Source of the DNA: Heterohyrax brucei
Lineage: Eukaryota; Chordata; Mammalia; Hyracoidea; Procaviidae
DNA length: 64,000 nt
Assembly: GCA_028571685.1 (NCBI GenBank)
Contig: CM053166.1
Location: forward strand, 60,846,111-60,910,110
Direction of reading: 5' to 3'
Shown here piece by piece: positions 35,515 through 47,539 of this stretch; the stretch's first letter is position 1; the number at the start of each line of letters is the position of its first letter. A model generated the notes under the pieces. The model saw nothing but the letters and a program-made list of their open reading frames with translations. It ran no database searches and was not told the DNA's origin. Both the position numbers and the translations under genes were made by a program.

Positions 35515-36379
35515 ATGGCTCCAGAAAGCCCCCAAAAGAAGGAATCAAAGAACTTCCCAGATGAAGAAGCCTTTCCGAAATTATCAGCGGTTGAGTACAA
35601 AACAATTATATATAGATCCCTCCTAGACCTTATACAAAACACAGCAGAGCAAAATGAAAAATTAACCAAGCTGTTTGAACTGATGGAACACCAGTATTCT
35701 CAAATCTAAAAGATCAGTAACAAAATCAAAGACATAGAAACTTCAATTCAAAGTCAAGAAAACAGAATTAAACAAATGGAAAATAGTCCTTCTGACTTGG
35801 AAGACAGAGCTACTAACTCCAGCATCTATGAGGAGAAATCAGAGAAAAGAAACAAGCAAAATGAAGAAGCATTCAGAAGCATGTGGGACTCTATCAAGAG
35901 GAATAATCTACAATTAATTGGAGTTCCTGAACAGGGAAGGACAACTAAAAACACAGAGAATATTGCTGTTGAGCTGCTGACGGAAAACATTACAGAAATT
36001 ATGAAAGAAGAGAATATGAATATCCAAGATGCATATCGAACACCACTCAATGTAGATCCCAAAAGAAAGACTACAAGACATACTATAATCAAGCTTACCA
36101 AAATGAAACAAGCAGAAACCCTTAAAGGCAGTGAAACTCAAAGCAAAGCTAACATTCAGAGGGAAACTCTCTAGGGTTTTGTCTGGCTTTTCAGCAGAAA
36201 CGACGCTGGCACAGACGCAATGGGATGAAACATTCAAAGCCCTGAAGAAGAACATCCAACCAAGAATTATATATCCTGCAAAACTATCTCTCAAATATGA
36301 AAATGAAATTAAGACATTTGCAAATAAACAGAAACTCAGAGACTTTCTAGAAGCAAACCAAAGCTACAAGAAACACTGA
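35515..36379 (+). pseudogene. L1 ORF1 (nucleic-acid-binding protein), broken
   Basis: An ATG at 35515 starts an ORF of about 288 codons that is now broken: a stop after 64 codons (35707), an open piece 35776-36174, then a shift to 36131-36379. The N-terminal part is lysine and glutamate rich. The middle has a heptad-like coiled coil (near 35715-35850), then a domain with MWDSIKRNNLQLIGVPEQG and RTPLNVDPKRKTTRHTIIKL, characteristic of L1 ORF1p. The family protein trimerises and binds L1 RNA. Non-functional here. Confidence 0.85.
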
Positions 36380-38840
36380 AAGAAGCTCTTGGCTTAGAAG
36401 AACAAAACCATTAACTCTATATTTTAGGAGGCAATGCAGGACACATCATCCAGAAACATACTCAATTATGGAAGGCAAAAAACTCAATCAAAGCTGTAAT
36501 ATTAAAAGAAATGATCCAGTGATCACACAAAAACTATGATATTATCATATTAAAAAGAGAAATGTACTACAGTATAGTCCTTCGAGATGCAGAGGAAGTT
36601 AATAAGACATGTAGAAATTAAAATTGAGTTTAAACATAGTTTATCAAGGGAGATCACAGGGGTAGCAGCAAAGCACAAGAAAGACTCAGTATATCAAATC
36701 AAGAAATGTAATGCAGGAGTCTCAACAAACACAAAACGACCACTGAAAAGAATTAAATATCAACCCATAAAGAAGAAGGTCCCAGAAAACAATAGTAAGA
36801 GCAACAGAGAAAACATCAACACAAAAATAAACACATCACAATGACAACACTAAACACATACTTGCTGAATGTAAATGGTCTGAACATTCTCGTAAAGAGA
36901 CAATGAGTGACATCTCGGATCAAAAGGCATGATCTGTCTATATGTTGCTGACAAGAAACTCACCTTAGACTTAAAGATATGAACTTAAAGAAAATAAAAG
37001 GATGGAATAATACATACAAAGCTAATAATGTACAAGGGTAGCAATACTAATCTCAGAAAAAAAAAAGATTTTAATGTAAAATCCGCCATCATGGACAAGG
37101 ATGGACACTACTGTTGAAAGCTTCAATACACAAGCAGGACTTAGCAATATTAACTATTTATGCACCCAATACTACAGCATCTAAATACATTGAAGAAACA
37201 CTGACTACATTCAAAAGTGAGATGGATCACTGTACAATAATAGTGGGAGACTTCAAAACTCCTCTCTCAGCATTGGACAGATCTTCTAGAAAACAGCTCA
37301 TCAAAGACATAGAAGAGCTTATTGCCACAATTAACCAACTAGACCTCATTGACATATACAGAACTTTCTATACGTCAGCAGATAACTACATCTTCTTCTC
37401 CAGTGCACATGGAACATTTTCCAAAACAGACCATGTGTTAGGACATAAAGCAAATCTCAACAAAATCTATACAACTGAATTATTGCAAAGCATCTTCTCA
37501 GATCATAAAAGCCATAACAGTTGAAATCAATAGCAGAAAAAACATAAATACAAATTGGAACTCATGGAAACTGATCAATACTTTACTCAAAAAACCATGG
37601 GTTATACAAGAAATCAAGGATGAAATAAAGAAATTTATGGATTTAAATGAGAATGAAAATACTTCCTACCAGCCAAAAACAGTGCTCTGGGGTCAGTTTG
37701 TCTCTATAAGTGCACACATCCAGAAGGAAGAAAAACCCAAACCAAAGAACTAACCCTACAGCTTGAACAAGTAGAAAGAGAGCAACAGAGGCACCAGAAG
37801 AAAACAGATCATAAAGATTAAAGCAAAACTAAAATAATTAGAGAGTAGAAGAACAACTGAAAAGATCAAAAGGTAGTTTTTCGAAAAGATCAACAGAATT
37901 GGCAAACCATTGGCTAAACTTCCTAAAGAAAAACAGGAAAGGAAACAAATAACTCAAATAAGAAATGAGAGGGAAGATGTCACAACAGATCCAACAGAAA
38001 TAAAAATATATCATAACAGAATACTACAACAGACTGTACTCTAACGAATTTGAAAACCTAGTGGAAATGGACAGATTTCTAGATTCAGATCACATTTGAA
38101 AATTATCACAAGGTGAAGCAGAACAACTTAATAAACCCATCACAAAGGAAGAGATTGAAAAGCTCACCAAATAACTACCAATGGAAAAATGCCCTGGACC
38201 AAATGGCTTCACTGCAGTATTCTACCCATCTTTTAAAGACTTAACTGCAATAGTACTCAGACTATTTCACAGCATAGAAATGGATGGATTTCTCCCAAAT
38301 TCATTCTATGAAGCCAGAATAACCCTTATACCAAAACCAGGGAGAGACCAAACAAAAAAGGAGAACTACAGACCAATCTCACTCATGAATCTGGATGCAA
38401 AAATCTTCAACAAAATACTAACCAATAGAATTCAACAACGTATCAAAAAAATAATTCATCATGACCAAGATGGATTCCTACCAGGGACGCAAGGCTGGTT
38501 CAGCATCAGAAAAACAATTAATGTGACCAATTACATGAACAATACAAAAGACGACAATCAATTGATTTTGTCAATTGATGCAGAAAAGGCATTTGATAAA
38601 GTCCAACACCCATTCATGCTAAAAACTGTCAGCAATGTAGGAATAGATGGCAAATACTCTAATACAATAGGGCCATTTATACATAGCCAAGTGACTACAT
38701 CATCCTGAATGGAGAGACTGAAACAATTCCCCCTGAGAACAGGAACTAGACAAGGACACCCACTCTCACGTCTCCTTTTCAACATTGTACTGGAAGTTCT
38801 AGCCAGAGCAATTAGATAAGACCATGAAACGAAGGGTATC

Positions 38841-38846
38841 TGTATC
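38841..38846. repeat. Left target duplication of solo LTR
   Basis: TGTATC directly before the LTR; matches TGCATC at 39647-39652 with one mismatch. Six bases is the usual size for class II retroviral integration. Confidence 0.75.
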
Positions 38847-39646
38847 TGCCGGGAGCCGGTCCCAACACTTTTCAGGGTGACGCACAGAGAGAGGGAAGGC
38901 GTCGGCAGGAAAAGAATTAAGAGAGACAGGAAAGAGTTTTTTGGTTTAAAGGCAGCCCGACCAAGAAAGAGCTGTCTGTCTTTATTGTTTTTATAGTCAA
39001 AGTGACGTGAGTTTTACCTTGCCCACTGACCACACATCTATTGGTTAATTTGAAACCAAAACCTTGTGATTGGCTAATTTGAAACCGAAACCTCGTGATC
39101 TTGAGGTGATGTGATTTTTACCCTGCCCCCCGACCACATGAGCTATTAGTTAACCGAAACCTTGTGATCCTTTTAATTGTCAAGGCTTTCTAGATAATGG
39201 CCCGAGGCAGGAGTGTTGTGGTGATAATTGACATGCCCCGAGCTCAATCAGCCCTACTCATACCTCAAGGTTAAAAGGTACAGGAGGAGGGTTCTAAAGT
39301 TTATGATCTCTATTTGTTCCTACTTTGCTCTTTATTTTATCTCCTCCTGCGGGGACAGTAAACACCTACCGTCCCCCACCCTACGCCTTTCTTAAGTTGT
39401 TCTAAAAAGGATAATTCTTTTCACATGGGTGGGGATGTGCAGTTGGGAGGAGTCAGCAGGGCTGGGCATTTCTGGGCTCAGCGTTTGTCCTTGTGCAGGA
39501 AGATGAGGGGGTATTTTGGGGGAGAGTTTAATTGGGGTGAAAAAATATACAGCCAGAAATATGTCAGGGGTGAGTTGCGTCCGCCCACCATCACAAAGGC
39601 TTGTAGCTCTGCTCACAGAGGTCTTTGTGGGTGATGGCCTTCAGCA
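38847..39646 (-). mobile_element. 800-bp solo LTR of a class II-like ERV inside L1 ORF2
   Basis: On the plus strand it runs TGCCGGGAGCCGG to GGCCTTCAGCA, so both ends carry TG...CA. Transcriptional signals read only on the minus strand: TATAAA (complement at 38990-38995) followed by AATAAA (complement at 38981-38986), then a U5 ending GACCGGCTCCCGGCA. So U3-R-U5 points left, opposite to the host L1. No internal viral genes remain, which is the product of LTR-LTR recombination. Plus-strand frames at 39425-39634 are incidental. Confidence 0.85.
38981..38995 (-). promoter_or_regulatory. TATA box and poly(A) signal of the solo LTR
   Basis: Minus-strand TATAAA (38990-38995) and AATAAA (38981-38986) are only 3 bp apart. 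Transcription would start about 25-30 bp past the TATA box, so the poly(A) signal lies in U3 upstream of a short R, as in some betaretroviruses. Confidence 0.6.
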
Positions 39647-39652
39647 TGCATC
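39647..39652. repeat. Right target duplication of solo LTR
   Basis: TGCATC, followed by L1 sequence AGCAAAGAAGACGTAAAA that continues ORF2 toward the FADD motif. Confidence 0.75.
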
Positions 39653-40731
39653 AGCAAAGAAGACGTAAAAATCTGCTTATTTGCAGATGATAGGATTGTA
39701 TATGCAGAGAATCCTAAAGAATCCCTAAGTAAACTTCTCAAACTGATAGAAGAGTTCAGCAAAGTCTCAGGATACAAGGAAAACATAAGTAAATCAGTTA
39801 GGATTCCTTTATATCAACAATGAGATTATTAAAGAAGAAATCACCAAATCAATACCATTTACTATAGCCCCCAAGAAGGTAAAATACCTAGGAATAAACC
39901 TAACTGGAGAAATAACAGACCTTTACAAGAACTACAAGACCTTACTGCAGGAAACTAAGAGAGGCTTATATAAATGGAGAAACCTATGCTGCTCATCCAT
40001 AGGAAGACTAAACATTGTGAAAATGTCTATTTTACCCAAAGCAATCTACTTATACAATGCAATCCCAATACAAATTCCAGTGTCATTTTTTGATGAGTTG
40101 GAGAAACAAATCACCAACTTTGTTTGGAAAAGGAAGTGCTTTCCTTAAAAGCACTGCTGAAGAACAAGAACACACTGGGAGTGCTCTCATTACCCGACTT
40201 TAGAACTTATTACACTGCCACAGTAGTCAAAACAGTCTGGTACTGGTACAAAAAGAGACACATAGATCAATGGAACAGAGTTGAGACCCCAGAGATGCCA
40301 CCATCCTCCTATGAACAGTTGATATGCAACAAAGGCCCCAAGACTTTAAACTGAGGTGAAAGCAATCTCTTTAACAAACGGTGCTGGCAAAATTGGATAT
40401 CCATCTGCAAAAAACTGAAACAAGATCCATATCTCACACCTTATACAAAACCCAACTCAAACTGGATAAAAGACCTAAATATCAAATCTAAATGATAAAG
40501 CTCATCCAATAAAAAATAAGATCAACAATGCAAGTTTTGATACACAATGTAGAGCAGATTTCAAAATCTATCAAACAAATCATGATCAACAGAAAACAGA
40601 TAAATGGGAACTACTAAGAATCACTTTTGCTCATCCAAAGACTTTATCAAAAGAATTAAAAGGCCACCTACAAATGGGAAAAAATATTTGGCAACTATAC
40701 GTCAGACTGACGTCTGATCTCCATGATCTAT

Positions 40732-40769
40732 AGCCAAGCCAAGTGCCGTCGAGTTGGATCCGACTCATG
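40732..40769 (-). mobile_element. Ultra-short SINE tail insertion in L1 ORF2
   Basis: GCCAAGCCAAGTGCCGTCGA then GTTGGATCCGACTCATG is the complement of the CACTTGGCTTGG-tailed SINE 3' end. About 38 bp inserted between GATCTATAG and CACAAAATATCAAC of the L1. It includes a one-mismatch version of the 16-bp palindrome seen at 21175-21190. Confidence 0.7.
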
Positions 40770-42161
40770 CACACAAAATATCAACAAGAAAAAGATAAAT
40801 AATTCAATTAAGTGATAGGTGAAGGAGATGGACAGACACTTCTCTAAAGAGGATATGCAAGCAGCCAAAAGACACATGCAGAAATGCTCATGATCATTAG
40901 CTATTAAAGAAATTGAAATCAAACTATGATGAGATATCATCTCACCCCAACAAGGTTGGCCATGGTCCAAAACACACAAAACAACAAATGCTGGAGAGAC
41001 TGTGCAGAAATTGGAACTCTCCTACACTGTTGGTGGGATTGCAAAATCATGAAACCTCTTTGGATAGCAATCTGACACTTCCTTAAAAAGATGGAAACAG
41101 ACATACCATTTGACCCAGTAATTCCATTGCTTTGAATATACACTACAGAATAAAGGGCATCCACACCAACAGATACATGCACACAAACGTTTATTGCAGC
41201 AGAGTCCACAATAGTGAAAAGTTTGAATCAACCCAGATGCCTAACAACAGAGGAATGGATAGGTAAACTATGGTATATATACTCAATGGAACACTATGTA
41301 ATGATAAAGAAGAATGATGATTTTAGAAAGCGTTTCATAACCTGGTTTCCATTGGAAGACATTATGTTGAGTGAAAGCAGTCAGCGGCAAAAGGACAAAT
41401 ATTGTATGAAACCTCTACTATCAGGACTTAAAAACAGACTCACGTACAGAAGAAAAGACTCTTTGCTGCAAGGGTGAGGTGGGAAGTGAGGGAGAGGGCT
41501 GGTGATAGGTTAGACAGTTGATAGAAATTTCTATCTAATGTGTGACAGCACACATTAGAAAGATCATTTTAACTGGACCAAACAACATGGGGGAAAGAGA
41601 ATCCAGAAGACAGAAAGACCCATGTGAGTGGGTGACTGCATCGACATGTGACTAGAGGAAACAGATGGTGCCTGGCCACCACAAGTGATAGCCCTGTTGG
41701 GGCTCACAAAGTTGAGTCTCATTGGCAGCATGAGAATATAAAGGGGTGCACCCTGAGAACTCCACTAAAAGACAGCAATTGATGGTCCAGAGGCCTCAGG
41801 GTTTCCCTGGTTGCATGTCCCCTGGTCCTGATGCTGCCCTGTCCATAAATCATCACTGACGTCAGCTCTTCGGAGAGGAATGGCTGGGAATCGATGACAC
41901 AAAGTGACCATATCGTGTGTGCACTTTATGGTTCTATACATCTATAGGATGTCATCCTGCTGGCCTCTTACTGGAGGGGTGGGGATAGGGTCAAGAAGAG
42001 GAGACAGCAGATTGTTAGGAGGATATGCCATGTATAGAACGGATAGGAGGAGTGTGCTGTCACCAGGCAGGGAGAGCAGTGGGAGCTGCACGTAGGCGGG
42101 CATGCAAATTTATGTTGTGTTGTACACTTTCACTCAATCATAATAAATTTTAAAAAATTGA

Positions 42162-42245
42162 ATCACCCTTTGGCTTTTTGTCATCGACCTGTTGCTGAGA
42201 ATCAGAATGAACTTGACAGCAGTGAGACTGGTTTGGGGTTTTGCT
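42162..42245 (+). mobile_element. AfroSINE 3' fragment next to the L1 end
   Basis: TGAGAATCAGAATGAACTTG then ACAGCAGTGAGACTGGTTTG is a decayed SINE tail block just beyond the L1 target duplication. Confidence 0.55.
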
Positions 42246-42604
42246 CTGAGGGACGCTGCAAGAAAAGCTCAATGAAACTAGTTTTATTTACTGCAGAGTG
42301 TTATTGAGAGTTTGGATGGTTTTGTTGAGTTCAACATATCTCTTTTATATATGATCCCATGGGAGAAATTCCTGTCTGGCCTATATTGTGCTACCCGTAA
42401 ACTCTATATTCTTTTATTTTTTAGCCACCTTGAACAATTTTCTTCCCTCTTTACATTGATCACTAGAAATCTTTGAATAAAATTTGTGACTCTTACCTTG
42501 TAAGCACACAGGCTTTTATACTAAGCATTTTATTTTTTAACCTCATGTGTGGCTTCAGCTTGCTTTTCTTTTGTATATTTTCTTGTCTTGTTCATTTTTT
42601 AAAT
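42246..42604. other. Unique sequence, no gene seen
   Basis: AT-rich; contains no ORF or repeat boundary that I can support. Confidence 0.4.
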
Positions 42605-44550
42605 GACAAGCTCCTGCCCCTTCCTCTCCCATCTAGAAAGGACAGCATCTGATAAATGCATAAAACTGGCAAAAAAAACATACACCATATGGTCACACTG
42701 TGTCTCCAAGTCATGTCCATTTTTGTCAAAAGTGTTGACCTCAGTATGTTTTCTAGACAGGCGCTACAGAAGGTGTAGAGGCCATGCTCCTAGGGGATCC
42801 CCCGGGCCGGTGGACCATGAGTTGTGGTCTTTTAGTAGCATTCTTGAGCTGCATCCCTCTTTTTCTTGTGTAGCCACAGGGAGTCAACATTGTGTGTCCC
42901 CTCACAGCTGTCACTAGTGATGAGCAGGTACCATCTGGTTCTTCTGGTCACTTGTTGATACAGTCACCCATTCACGTGGGTCCTACTGTCTCCTGGGCTC
43001 TTTTTTCCTCAAGTCTTTGGTGTTCTTGGTGAGTTCTGCATGAGTTGCAACCATTTGGTGTACCTCAGATGGCAGCTTGATAACTTCGAAGACTTCAGAC
43101 ACTACTCACCAATTTCAGGTGAAGAAGACTCTCTTAACAATACGCTAATTATGCCAATTGGCCTCAATGTCCCCCAAGAGTATGGTCCCCAGACCCCACC
43201 CCTGCTAGTCTATCCTTGCAATATTGGGTTGAAATTAGAAGAACTTTCAGTTTATGGTGCAGTCCAGTTAACTTGATCTACTTTCTACTGTGGGTTGTCA
43301 CTGCTTTGACCTAACCAAAGTTCTATCAACTATCAAATGTGTATACAAATCTCTCTCTCCATCTCCACCCTGGTAGCTCTCAAAGACTTTTCTTCAGTAC
43401 CTAAGTCTACTTTTAAGTCCTTATAATGGGGGTCTCATACAAAATTTATCCTTTGGCTGCTGACAGATTTTATTCAGCATAATGTCTTCCAATTGAAACC
43501 AGGATATGAGATGTTTCCTAAAATCATCATTGTTTTTTTATCATTGCATAGTGTTCCATCAACTGTATCTACCACAGTGTATTTATGGGCATCTAGGTTC
43601 ATTCCACCTTTTTGCTACTGTGGACTGTGCTGCAATAAACATTCTTGTGCATCTGTCTGTTCATGTGACAGTCTTTATTTCTGTAGGATAAATTCTGAAC
43701 AGGGGGATTGCTAGATCAAATGGTGTATCTAGTTCCAGCATTTTAAGGAAGCACCAGATTGCTTTCCAAAGAGGTTGTACCATTTTGCAATCCCACCAGC
43801 AGTGTAGGAGACTTCTGATCCCTCCACAGCCTCTCCAGCACTTGTTGTTTTGTGATTTTGTACTAAGGCCAAATTTGTTGGGGTGAGATGGTATCTCATT
43901 GTAGTTTTGATGGGATTTCTGTAATAGCTAATAATCATGGGCATTTCCTCATGTGTTTTTTGGGTGCTTGACTGTCCTCTTTGGTGAAGTGGCTGTCTAT
44001 CTACTTTGCCTATCACTTAGTTGGGTTATTTACCTTTTTCTGGTTGATATTTTGCAGTACCCTGTAGATTGTGGAGATCAGATGTCGGTCCGACATGTAG
44101 TTGTCAAATATTGTTTCCCATTCTGTAGGTGGTCTTTCAACTCTTTTGGTAAAGTCCATGGATGAGCAAAAGTGTTATCTATTTTGCCTTCTGTTGATTG
44201 TGCTTTGTCAGATTTCGAAGGCTATTTAAGGTGTGCATTAGAACTTCCACTGTTGACCCTGTTTTTTCTTGAGTGTTCTTTATCATTTTAGGTTTGATAT
44301 TTAGGTCTTTGATCCATTTTGAGTTAGTTTTTGTGTAAGGTATGTGATACAGATCTTCAGTTTTTACAGATAGACATACAATTTTGCCACCACCATTTGT
44401 TAAAGAGATTGTTTTTACCCTAGTTTACAATCTTAGGGCCTTCATTGAGTATCAACTGTTCACAAAAGGATTGGGGCATCTCTTGGGTCTCAACTCTGTT
44501 CCATTGGTCTATATGTCTCTTTTTGTACCAGTACCAGGCTGTTTTGACTA

Positions 44551-45186
44551 CTATGACAGTGTAATAGTTTCTAAGGTCAAGAAGTGTGAGCCCTCCAATT
44601 TCCTTTTCTTCAGTAGTGTTTTAGTTATCTGGGGTTTCTTCCCTTTCCAAACAAAGTTGGTGATTTGCTTCTCTGTATCACTAAAAATTGTCACTGGAAT
44701 TTTTATTGGGGTTGCATTGCATATGTAGACCACTTTGGGCAAAATAGACATTTTCACAATGTTAACTATCCATTTGTGTAAGTCTCTTTTTGTTTCTTGC
44801 AGTGAGATCTTGCAGTTCTCTCTATATAGGTCTCTTATTTCTCTAGTTGGGTTTATTACTACTTTGGGCAAAATAGACATTTTCACAATGTTAACTATCC
44901 ATTTGTGTAAGTCTCTTTTTGTTTCTTGCAGTGAGATCTTGCAGTTCTCTCTATATAGGTCTCTTATTTCTCTAGTTGGGTTTATTACTAGGTATTTTAT
45001 CTTCTTGGGGGCTATAGTAAATAGTATTGATTTGGTGATTTCTTCTTTGATGATCTCTTTGTTAATATAAAGGAATCCTACTGATTTGCTTATGTTTATC
45101 ATGTATCCTGATACTTTGCTGAACTCCTTGATTAGTTCCAGTAGTTTACTTATGGATTCTTCAGAATTTTGTGTATATACAATCAT
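44551..45186 (-). pseudogene. L1 ORF2 piece with in-frame internal duplication
   Basis: A 211-codon open stretch just past the catalytic motif. The motif itself reads FADV rather than FADD (45186-45200 region, TTTGCAGATGTC on the minus strand), so the second catalytic aspartate is lost. The frame then runs through the thumb-like part ([16 protein letters not shown]). A 43-residue block from VINPTREIRDLY to KMSILPKV occurs twice in a row. Family ORF2p has this block once. Confidence 0.85.
44732..44989 (-). repeat. Exact 129-bp tandem duplication
   Basis: 44732-44860 and 44861-44989 appear identical by eye. 129 is 43 codons, so the ORF2 frame is kept. Both copies carry CAAAATAGACATTTTCACAA and TCTCTATATAGGTCTCTTAT. 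Confidence 0.93.
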
Positions 45187-45370
45187 GACATCTGCAAATA
45201 GGGTGGTTTTTGCTTCTTCTCCTATGTGGATGCCCTTTATTTCTTTGTCTTGCTAATTGCTCTGACTAGTGGCTCTAGTATAATGTTTAATAGAAGTAGT
45301 AAGAGTGGGCATCCTTGTGTAGTTCCTGTTCTCAAGGGGAATTCTTTCAGTCTCTCTCTATTCAGGGTGA

Positions 45371-46360
45371 CGTAGGCAGCTATGGAATTGCGCTCTTAGC
45401 AAATTCAAATGTATGGGTAGTCAGCACACAATAGTTCTGCTCTTATCCCTGAAGGTAATAGCTATTTCCCTTGGATAAATAGCTATTTCCCTTGGATAAA
45501 TACTTCCTTAACTACTAGAAATCAACTAGAAATACTCTTATTTTCAATATTAGCAAGTATACCTGGGAATAACAAACCCAGGAGGTCACTCAGTCTCTTA
45601 TAATTTGACATTAATAGAGAAGCACAATCTTATGTTTTAATGTAGCTCATGGGAATCAGTGTTCCCACAATGACAAGAAGCTGCATTTGTCAAATCTGCT
45701 TCTCTTACAATCAACAGTTTACTGAAGATTTTGATATTCACAAATTTGGTTATATATGTTTCCATCCCATGTGACTAATACAGTAAATCTATTTTGGCAC
45801 AAGGTGGGAAAAAGAATTTTTACTTAAATACCAGAATTAAACATCTGATTATTTATAGTTTGTTGTATATGATTATGTTAGATTTATTTGTATCTCTGTC
45901 CCTGTAGTGTGCAATCAGTTTTTTCCAGCTGACTTTTATTATTTTTAAAGCTTAAACTTAAGATCTGTTCATATTTACATATTTAAACTTGGTGGGTCCA
46001 GGTGTTAACTACAGCTCTGATTAACAAGACAAGCTGATGAAATTAGCAGTCTATTTACAGGTGATTGGAGCCAATGATAATCTTTTTCTGCATAATGTCA
46101 TAACTCACACTAAATATGAGTGTGCAGATACTTAATAGTCATGGAAATTGAGCTCATAAAAATTTAACAAAATACCAAAAGTTTATACTTAAAATTGTAG
46201 TCCTGCTCATGGAAGTAATTAGCCTTTACTCAAACAGAGATTATCAAGCAGTTTTTCTTCACATACTTACTCTTATAGTTTATTACAAGAATATTTTGAC
46301 AGTACTGGCAAGTATCCTAATGGGGAAAAAGTTGAAATTTTTTATGAGACTATGGCTCTA
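45371..46360. other. Unique sequence, no gene seen
   Basis: AT-rich; a short local duplication AGCTATTTCCCTTGGATAAA occurs twice at about 45459-45500. No ORF of note. Confidence 0.45.
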
Positions 46361-46515
46361 GGGAAACCCTGGTGGCTAGCAATTAAGTACTACAGTTGCT
46401 AACCAAAAGGCAAGCTGTTCAAATCCACCAAGCACTCCTTGGAAACTCTGTTGGGCAGTTCTACTCTGTCCTGTAGTGCGGCTATGAGTTGGAATTGCCT
46501 AGATGGCAACAAGTT
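46361..46515 (+). mobile_element. AfroSINE
   Basis: GGGAAACCCTGGTGGCTAGC at the start, CTCCTTGGAAACTCTGTTGG in the middle, GGCTATGAGTTGGAATTGCC near the end. Confidence 0.85.
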
Positions 46516-47129
46516 TCTATCTAGGCCCAGATCAACTGTGAAAAGATGTGAGTTTTAAAAGATCATAAGCCAAATTTACAACTCTGCATATTAACATTCC
46601 TGTTAAAGAATAAATTGTTATTCATTGAATAGATATTTGATGAGCACCTACCAGTTTTCGTGTACCACAAGCCAAAAGGATAAATGGCAAAGGTAAATGA
46701 AACAGACTTAGCCACAAAAAGACCTCTGCATGAAGATCATCCCAGTCGTTCACTTAGCACATCCCAAAGATCTCATGTTCTCTTTTGTTGCCTGTTTCAT
46801 AAAATGCATTGTTTAAATGGAGGAAGTTACAGCTATAACCCTGTAACTGTTTGAGTAAGATGTGCTTGTCTACCTTCTGTGCTGTATTGTGTTTGTTTAT
46901 ATTTCTCTACTAATTAACAATCTCCCCCAGAGATAGAACATGTTTTTAAGGTTATTTTTCTAACCCTTCCCTCTGTTCATCACCCTACCTGAATCACAGC
47001 TGGGTGATTCCATATCAAACAACTATTTCATAAATTTCAATGACTCAAACATCTGGAGTGATATTTTTGAGTGACTTTATATGCTCCTTATCTGGCTTAC
47101 CATCACTTCTCTATCAGTTTGTTTTACCA
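46516..47129. other. Unique sequence with possible ancient repeat
   Basis: TTCATTGAATAGATATTTGA then TGAGCACCTACCAGTTTTCG at 46621-46660 resembles an old mammalian-wide repeat. Nothing else recognised. Confidence 0.4.
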
Positions 47130-47490
47130 TGTGGTAGCTTGAGTGTAGACAGGTTTCAGCAGAGCCTCCCAGACTAAAACAGACCATGAAGAAAGGCCTG
47201 GAAATCTACTTCCAAAAACTGGTCAGTAAAAACCTTATGGATCACAGAAGAACACTGTCCAACTTGTTTACTTTGGACATCAGGAGGGATTTTTAGAGGA
47301 AGTTATCATTTTTAGTGAAGCAGAAGGCCAGCAAGGAAGAGGGAGACCCTTGGTCAGATGAATTGGCACAGTAGCTACAACTATAGACTGGAACATACCG
47401 GCAATTGTGAAGATGACGCCAGAACAGGTAATGTTTTCCTCCTATTGTATGTAAGGTTGCCATGAGTTGAAGTAGACTCTCTAACAAGGC
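47130..47490 (+). mobile_element. RTE LINE 3' end fragment
   Basis: GAAGAAAGGCCTGGAAATCT and CCTTATGGATCACAGAAGAA, then CAGATGAATTGGCACAGTAG, ending with GGTTGCCATGAGTTGAAGTA. Same family as 8565-10665, with internal rearrangement relative to it. Confidence 0.6.
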
Positions 47491-47539
47491 TTACTCCACC
47501 TTTTTGAAGTGCTTAAAAATGTGGTACATTTTTTCTATA

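Larger units (their letters stand above)
36841..41477 (+). pseudogene. L1 ORF2 (endonuclease-reverse transcriptase), broken and interrupted
   Basis: The ATG at 36841 and the stop at 41477 enclose about 1277 codons once the 806-bp LTR insertion is discounted, the normal L1 ORF2 length. Endonuclease sequence is seen at 37114-37524 (LTIYAPNT, then a DH near the end in FSDHKSH). The reverse-transcriptase core is at 38181-38708 ([24 protein letters not shown]). The catalytic FADD lies at 39680-39691, beyond the LTR. The C-terminal piece is at 41214-41477. Several stops and frameshifts predate or accompany the LTR. A 38-bp SINE tail also sits at about 40732-40769. Confidence 0.87.
34161..42151 (+). 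mobile_element. Full-length L1 LINE, split by a solo LTR
   Basis: Starts GGAGGCAGAGTCAAGATGGC, the typical L1 5' end, and finishes with a 3' UTR and A-rich tail. AAAAAATTGA occurs immediately before (34151-34160) and at the end (42152-42161), a likely 10-bp target duplication. Without the LTR and its duplicated site the element is about 7.2 kb. Order: 5' UTR (34161-35514, with two tandem ~289-bp units), ORF1, ORF2 (endonuclease, reverse transcriptase, cysteine-rich end) and 3' UTR (41478-42151). Both ORFs carry stops and frameshifts. Confidence 0.88.
42605..45370 (-). mobile_element. L1 LINE, minus strand, 5'-truncated
   Basis: On the minus strand it begins in the ORF2 reverse transcriptase near 45370 and continues to the 3' UTR (42605-43500). 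Landmarks: ATAAACATTCTTGTGCATCT (43637) and CCTCTCCAGCACTTGTTGTT (43828). The 3' tail is missing at the left edge. ORF2 is broken after 44551, but the 45186-44551 stretch is open for 211 codons. Confidence 0.82.

Noticed and set aside
39425..39634. 69-codon ORF
   Set aside because: Lies inside the U3 of the solo LTR, on its antisense strand.
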